Shown piece by piece: positions 25,682 to 64,000 of a stretch of 64,000 bases of DNA (its first letter is position 1; every line of letters starts with the position of its first letter). Origin of the DNA: Paralvinella palmiformis (taxonomy: Eukaryota > Annelida > Polychaeta > Terebellida > Alvinellidae). The notes beneath the pieces were generated by a model. The model made no database searches and was not told where the DNA came from. It saw only the letters and a list, made by a program, of their open reading frames with translations. The stretch is taken from contig JAODUP010000305.1 of the NCBI GenBank assembly GCA_025642065.1, positions 344,501 through 408,500 on the forward strand. Direction: 5' to 3'. The translations under genes were made by a program, and so were the position numbers.

Positions 25682-28564
25682 AACAAAAGAAAGCAAACCT
25701 TGTCAGTTTGTAGGCATGATGCAGGTACTTGAGACCATTATACTAACAAACTAGTAGAATCTAGAAATAAGTAATGTTTTCTGAATTCTTTCAATGGATA
25801 AACAGCTCCAGAAATCGAAGTGATTTAAGTGAGCGATAATATATCACATCTATCGCCCACAAGCATTAGCATTAGTCGATATATTGGACAACAATTGGCT
25901 TCAGACTGTATATTCGTGTTACAGGAATAGCCGAAAAACCACATAAACCACACACAGTTTAGGTGAGATTAAATGACGTTGCTCACTATGTTCAGATTTA
26001 AAGGGATGTAAACGATTATTATAATCCATTCATTATTAAATTCAATGATAATTGCCAATTGTTTTAGATAAGAATTGTGAAATATTTGTTTTCGTCCAGA
26101 ATTGAGAATTCGAATATACAATTCAACGGTGTTTGACGGATTTAACAGTTAAACAAAGACTATAATTTTCTAAACATAAAAGATACTGTGATGAATGATT
26201 AGACAGAGATTGGAAAATATACAGAATTATTAACCAAATATTATTTTATGGTATAAAGGCCACCAACCCAACCTGTAGCTCTATCTGTGATTCAGCATCA
26301 GGCTGAAGAAGGTGCACAGGACAAATTGGTTTGATCAGAGAACCTAAATGTAGCCATGCATCAGGATGAATACGGAATTCCACAAAATGTGTACCAACTA
26401 CTTCTAGAAAGATATCTGCAAGTTTATGAAACGTTCGAACTTACAGAAACGTCGGAAGCTGGCTGACGTCAAGCTCATGTGAGTGAGTGAAGATGACAAG
26501 CTTTGGCATAACATAGCCAGCCGGGCCTTCGGACAAGCGAAGATTACGATCAAGCAGCCATATAGACCTACAAAAGCAAGCTGGTACTGAATTGACCAAT
26601 CTATGTATAATCGATCTCACCAAGATATTCATATATGCTCTTCTTCATCACGCTCGAGAGAGAGAGAGAGAGGGGGGGTATGTATAAGGATATGGCCGAG
26701 GATCAGAACCTGCTCGAGACTAGTGGTTTACCTCAAACAACTCACCTAACATCATACTAAGGAAAATGCATTCGAGTATATGAGGGATGAGTCAGACGGA
26801 CGACGTGGGCCAAGTATGTTGTGCTGCAACCAAAGTTGTGAAGAACGCGGTTGTGAAGAAGGGCATTCTCCTTGAGCTTTACAAGTATGGGATGTTCTCA
26901 AAGAAGACTCTCCACTATTGGAGTGATGTCCAGGGAACTATATCAGTTATGCGTCCCTATGTCCCTTAGACTCAATCCTTGCACCATTAAAATGGAGCGG
27001 GCACCCTAACGTTTCGCCACAAGAACACGGTGTTATACCCGTGAGCCCTGCTTGATGAAATACTCAACGAATACCAGAAGGGTGTGTCTGCTACAGGAGA
27101 ACAACAGGGCGACGAGTGGTAGAGAAGAAACTTTGCCCATTAGCCAGAGCCTTCATGTCATCAAACGGATTTTTGCCACTGAAACTAATTACCTTCCCGT
27201 TCAGATCCGATAGGATTGCAGGTAGCCGGGCAACACTTTCGAGTGTTCTCGAACGCATAGGCAGCCACATTTCCGGAGCATCCTGCTGCCCATATAGCTC
27301 CTCAACTAAGGTCAGGTTGACACACTCCGCACCGGCGTGTTCTCAGTTTATATATACAAACCAACTCATCAACATCATTACTTCGCCAGGAGCTGTCAAA
27401 CAGCCTCCATAAATTCCCGGCCGGTTTACTTTTATAGCAGCATAGGCCGTCGAAAATTACTCTGTTTATAATTTATAACCTCACTCCTCTCTTAGGTTTA
27501 TCTTTTATTAATCGTGAAGCCAAGTCAGCCAATATAAGTGCATTCGTATAAGATGGGGGAGAACATTAAAACTGGTTTGACAGAGACACATCGAACTTTG
27601 AAGTGGAATGTGTCGTGGCTCTGTTCCATATTTCACCAGGATAACATGTCTCCAACATGCCGACGCCAAATTAATCGTCTCGTTAGAGTCGTGATGATCC
27701 TTATAGAGTCCGCAGCAGTTCTGGTCAATTGGCAAATTCATGGGCCAAGAACGCTGTTACGCCCATTCTGAGGATGCTAACGGCCATTTCGCAGTTTTTC
27801 TGGTCAGTTAATGTCTTAGCGCACAGTTCCACCTGTACCTAGCCCATGTATTCGATCTTTGTTGTCCAGACTATTGCGCCTGCGAGACCAGAGCTTCAAC
27901 GCCAGAGCTTTTTATTACTGAAAAGAGAGTTGCTTCCAGAAAAGTTAAAGGCGTTGCATTTACGACCATCCTAGCTCAAGATATCTGCTTGGATAATAAC
28001 CTGTTTAATTGTCATGTACACTATACCTACCGAGAGAAAGTCATTGACGTTCCAAATTACCATCTTCCTGGGGCCTGAATAATTCGCAACGATGCCTGAA
28101 ACAACAACCCTGTGCTACTGCCTGTTGACGAACGCCTCTCCATCAGTCATAGGGATAGTCATGGTGTAGCATTATTCAATATTTAATGTATACGTCTGTG
28201 ACTTTAATTGCTTCACCATACATATGGGTGTACCCGGCATATCCGGCCATACAATTATCTTCGCCAGCAACACTCTGTTACTGGCTGCGTAGAAGATCCC
28301 TCTTTTTGCCAATGTCATCTTGTTTTGGGAATGATAAAAATATATTCCCGTTGCTGTTCCTGTATTTTTTTGAGTTACCCACAGAAACTACTGTGCCATT
28401 GCCGTTTTCCCACCGATTTAGCCACGTTGGAGAGCGTTCGTTCAACAACAACAACAACAATAATAATAATAATAATATTAATAATATTATTATTATTATG
28501 TGTAGTGCAATCATAGGCATCAGTAGTACCTTCATTACTAGTATATCCAGTAATCTTAGTAAAT

Positions 28565-28641
28565 CTGATCCATTTAGCCTATCATGTTCATAAAAGTTGC
28601 CGTAAAACATCAAGTCATCATTATGATCATGATCTTAGTAA
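28565..28641 (+). repeat. SINE family 1, 3' fragment
   Basis: CATTTAGCCTATCATGTTCA, then AAAAGTTGCCGTAAAACAT and a CAT/ATG-rich tail match the 3' end of the SINE at 32,001-32,202 in the same orientation. The tRNA head is absent. Confidence 0.6.
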
Positions 28642-30405
28642 ATATACTGTCACACTAACTATTGTCGTAGTTCTCTTGGACCAGCGGTGCCATCTATCCA
28701 GGAAACCATGACGGTACCACCACTACACAGATCCATATATTGACGGGATAAAAAAGGGGGAATTGTCAATTCTTTATAAATACATATTTACACACGCATA
28801 ATTATATCATTGAATATGTCACAATTAATACACAATTCTTTTTTGTAATTGATTTTAGCCACTGAAGAATACTTGTCTACAAAGGCTTTTCACTCAAAAA
28901 TAAAAATCATCCTGATAAAATAAAGCAAACATTCATACAGATCATTATTTTCCTAGAAATAAATTACATATTTATAATTGTAAGAGGTCAGCTCCAGATG
29001 GAATACCTATTTAAACTAATGTTTAAAAACTAAAGTCTTGACCATAAACTAAAGTACAGCATTGTAAAGGAGGATAGTCCACTATCCAATTAAAAATCCA
29101 TTTTAGCTTGTTTGAGGATCCCTCCCACCCCAAGTCTTTACTTTGTTTAAGATTTGCAACAATTTGAACATCACAAACACAATTAAATTATTTCCGAATA
29201 AACTTGAGAACCTAAATTGAATAAAAGTCCACTATTTCAAGTTCACAAAATAAAAATACATTTCCCACTAATTTTGACACAGAATGTTTCCAAAAAGTAC
29301 AATTGTGCATATGTATCATATACAACTCATAGACAACCAGACAACACAAAGACATATTGTTATTACTATGCTGGTAAATATTCGTCACCTTCAATGCCAG
29401 ACACATCCATGTATCAATCCAATCAATTACAAATAAACAAAACGGAGTAAATTTAAAATGAACACATCCACATTTACATGTCCGGTTCTGTAAACTTGTT
29501 TACTTCAATTAATTTGTCTTTTTAAACAGCAGCCCAGATCTATTAAATGTTATTTGTGTTTTACATCTGTCAATGCGACCAATTTCTCTATACTATTAAT
29601 GAGGTTTTACATTTCATTAAATAAAATAATATACGACGTAGCCAAATCTAGATATTTTTCTAAGTAGGAAAATCCATAACCTGCATAATGATCTATGCTT
29701 GTGTAAAACGAACGGAATTTCAAGGTTCAGATTATCTAAATGATCTCAGCGCTTCTCAAACTGCTCCGTAGTGCTCAAATATGAGTGTCATTTACCCTTA
29801 ATATAGCTATATATTATGTTGTTTGCCTAAACTTAGTAAAAACTGAAAAAAATATTGATAATTTAATTCTAAAATCAGTTTCGCTTTGCACGATAATTTG
29901 AATTGCTTTAAGCAGTAGCTTTTCCCATTCTGTTTGTCCTTTTTATTATTACAAGGAATTGATTCTATGAGTAGATCATACAAAATTGTTTACTTATTAT
30001 TTTTGTATTACTACGTTTATCGGTCTTTCAATATAGGGTATATTTTTAAAGTTAGCAAGATTTTGTAAGTCTAAAATGAACCTTGAATCATGATCTAGCC
30101 TGAGTATATTTTGCTTTTAAATTATAAGTAAGTTAACTTTTCTATGAATTTAAGTTTCGATGTTAATTATTTTTCTTTACAAATATGCTTAAGCTAATAA
30201 GCTTTTTGTGTTTTATATAATTTCAATCAAACTTTCGACTATTATTAAGATGATAGGAATTACTCATTGCATATATGTGGGTGAATTGTCATCAGTGCAT
30301 ATAGGACAAACATCAACATGTACACAATACCGATAGCCAATCCCCAGACATAGTAATATTTGTAAACACAGAATCCACACACAAACAACCACACATATAA
30401 ACTAA

Positions 30406-30409
<4 letters not shown>

Positions 30410-30467
<58 letters not shown>

Positions 30468-30540
30468 GGGGGGGAGAGAGAGAAGAAGAGAGAATAGAAT
30501 AAAAGAGATAGAGAGAGAGGGAGAGAGAGAGGGGGGGTAG
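30410..30540. repeat. (TA)n(GA)n compound microsatellite
   Basis: TA repeats to about 30,450, then GA- and G-rich sequence. It lies just past the ABCC5-like poly(A) signal. Confidence 0.9.
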
Positions 30541-30649
30541 GTACAAATTAAATATATAACCCGTTATCACCAATAAAACACAATAACACAATCTGTTTAA
30601 TCTTATTTTCAAAATAAAAAGAAATACAACGCATCTAAATATAACAATA

Positions 30650-30655
30650 TTTATT
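30650..30655 (-). terminator. Candidate poly(A) signal AATAAA of the ABCC5-like gene
   Basis: TTTATT on plus is AATAAA on minus, 146 bases past the stop codon at 30,801-30,803. Position and motif fit a 3' end. Other A+T-rich candidates exist, so this is a prediction. Confidence 0.5.
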
Positions 30656-30800
30656 GGCTTCATCAAAATATGGATAAACAGATTGTCAAACATTTGTACA
30701 CAATAATATAAACGGTTCCCTTTACTCTTTCAATAACAATACTGTATAGGTACTTCCCAAATTATTCTTATTCGCCCCTTTTCTTCTCGTATTCAGATAT

Positions 30801-62541
<31,741 letters not shown>

Positions 62542-62568
62542 TGTTTTTGTTTTGGGTCATATAAGGTA

Positions 62569-62940
62569 GCTGTAATGTCCAGTTCTTCTCATTACAGAAT
62601 TATTAAAGAAACTCTTTATTCAGAAGAATCAAAAAGCTGTCCACTCAATATGTTATAACACAGTCACATACAACACTATATAGCCACAGCTTGACAATGT
62701 CCATACATATATAGCTAACACGAATTGACTTTCTAATATCTGATGTCGACGATCTATGAATAATATAGTTGTGTACAATATGCGGTGTTATTTAACAACA
62801 TTGGGCGAGTAAATAAGCTTAGTGAATCAATTAAACTCGACGGGTGAAACAACCAAAAATTACCTTCTCGTATCTTCACTCAACAGCAACTGCGCTGATT
62901 GGTCCCTTAATTCCCGCCACTTTTTCGAGAATGATCATTA
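62569..62940 (-). promoter_or_regulatory. Candidate non-coding first exon and promoter of the ABCC5-like gene
   Basis: On the minus strand a CCAAT box (ATTGG on plus at 62,898-62,902) is followed by a stretch ending ACGAGAAG|GTAATT with donor GT at 62,862-62,863. An acceptor GACATTACAG sits just before 62,569, 28 bases upstream of the ATG. This would make a 5' UTR intron of about 300 bases. It is based on motifs only, and no TATA box is clear. Confidence 0.35.
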
Positions 62941-62941
62941 A

Positions 62942-64000
62942 TATCTACAAATAATTCGACCACAGACCATTGGAGACAAAACTACGTTCTATGGTTAACA
63001 GTAGCTAGTAAACAATGTAAAAGGTTTGCTGTAAACTGTTCAATCAACTGACGATTTGTTATTAACTGCCAAAAATACAATTTATTTGACTGACGTTTCT
63101 CTGTATCTGACCTGTATAAAATACCAAATCCAAACTTTCATTGCCGGATTTCACTTATATTTTCTATCACATTCCTCCTTTTCTGAAATTCGACTGAGTC
63201 TCACCGTACTTACGAGCCACGTTTAATGCCTCCTAGCACAGGAGCATTAGTGAAACAGCCGGAACAAAGTTATGTTGATACCTCTTGAACTATAAACAAC
63301 AAACATTCTAAACATTCCTGTTGAGTTGACTGTTTGGTTGTCATGAAATCGAAGGAGCGCACCATCCGCAATAGGACGTTGATAATTTTAGAACTAAAGG
63401 TCAAACAATGATGAGTAATATTTCTTATTGTGGGTTTTGGAGTATGAAAACCTATTTTCTAAAATAATTTTAGTGATTGAAGGTCGGAATTGTATAATTA
63501 TTGCAAATGACAATTTCGAACGCAAATGTCGAAAATCAGTTTATCTCAAGCTCGCACTTAAAAATCGTTAATTTCAACTGTTTAAATGTTTTTACACAGA
63601 TATTTGAAATCTCAGCTGCTTTTCCTATATTGAGCTTCCAAAACCCCTTTTTTAAAGTTTTCCTTTAACTGGTTTTGACTGGTCATCTGACCAAATGCAT
63701 CTTTGACATAGGCATAAACACTTAACACGACTCTGATTGAAAACATTAAACTTCAGAGTGATATGACACGAAGTCATTTAAATTCAGTAATACTGATACC
63801 ACGGAGGCGCCCAACAGTCAGCTGGAGTGTTGGGCTACAGGCCAATAATTCTAACATCAGATATGTGTTAACCTCCGGAGTCGATTATCAGCTCCTTACG
63901 AAATGCTAACATAGTTTCATCTTTCATTCATCGGGCCATTCATCTGTCACACAACTGTGGGTAGTCCCGGACAAGTAGACGGTATACTTGTATGGGGAAA
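62942..64000. other. Upstream flank of the ABCC5-like gene
   Basis: No exon of a neighbouring gene recognised. A short CCACGGAGGCGCC near 63,799-63,811 and GGGCCATTCATC near 63,935-63,946 suggest a very degraded family-1 SINE. Confidence 0.4.

Larger units (their letters stand above)
20715..30640. other. Long intergenic stretch, microsatellite-rich, no gene recognised
   Basis: No host exon recognised on either strand. It contains (TA)n/(TG)n tracts, a C-run of about 18 near 24,042-24,059, a CAA/AAT tract near 28,444-28,498, and a partial family-1 SINE 3' end near 28,565-28,641. A weak minus-strand resemblance to the same SINE lies near 21,210-21,290. The region 26,270-28,170 is richer in G+C than its surroundings and has several open frames, but none shows a motif I can name. 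It could be an old mobile element. Confidence 0.45.

Noticed and set aside
26441..28170. Possible gene or retroelement from several moderate open frames
   Set aside because: No motif could be named on either strand. I describe the stretch only as compositionally different.
28438..28500. CRISPR-like or phased repeat
   Set aside because: It is a simple CAA/AAT microsatellite with no spacers. No CRISPR array is present anywhere in the window.

Overview
The window is eukaryotic genomic DNA, A+T-rich, with long introns, GT-AG splice sites, many microsatellites, tRNA-derived SINEs, decayed LINE and LTR-element fragments, and small DNA transposons. The two host genes read as animal genes (ALDH1/ALDH2 type and ABCC5 type). 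The repeat mix (invertebrate-style SINEs with triplet tails, CR1/L2-like LINEs, hAT-like short elements) suggests a marine or other invertebrate, perhaps a lophotrochozoan. The species cannot be named from the sequence.

Bases 1-12,300: the minus strand carries the 5' half of an aldehyde dehydrogenase gene. Three coding exons are certain (4067-4171, 2395-2535, 1157-1283). They join in frame and run off the left edge, so the catalytic part lies outside the window. A possible tiny first exon is at 12,279-12,296. Between these lie SINEs, a 975-bp element with 28-bp inverted repeats, a dead CR1/L2-like LINE and the C-terminal end of a dead hAT transposase.

Bases 12,300-30,600: I recognise no host gene. 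The stretch holds a Ty3/gypsy-like integrase remnant (about 18,690-19,200) and many TA, TG and TC microsatellites.

Bases 30,650-62,900: one gene on the minus strand, an ABCC5 (MRP5)-like ABC transporter. I placed 29 coding exons by hand. All phases agree, and the total is 4,197 nt including the stop, or 1,398 residues, close to the 1,437 I recall for human ABCC5. Order: acidic N-terminus, TMD1, NBD1, linker, TMD2, NBD2. A poly(A) signal lies about 145 bases past the stop, and a candidate non-coding first exon with a CCAAT box lies upstream.

The most striking point is inside this gene. In the intron between the last NBD1 exon and the linker exon there is a second copy of the exon pair that encodes the first two helices of TMD2 (45,903-46,075 and 45,294-45,411). 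The pair enters and leaves in phase 1, so splicing it in (97 residues, two extra membrane helices) or skipping it are both in frame. Beyond its donor the copy shows a stop codon where its sister exon continues. It is therefore either a decaying duplication relic or a cassette that kept its frame by using an earlier donor.

The introns contain several mobile-element insertions with clear target-site duplications: two SINEs of one family (13 and 14 bp), a different SINE (10 bp) and a 497-bp hAT-like element (7 of 8 bp). They also contain a 49-bp minisatellite, an integrase fragment and a dead LINE antisense to the gene.
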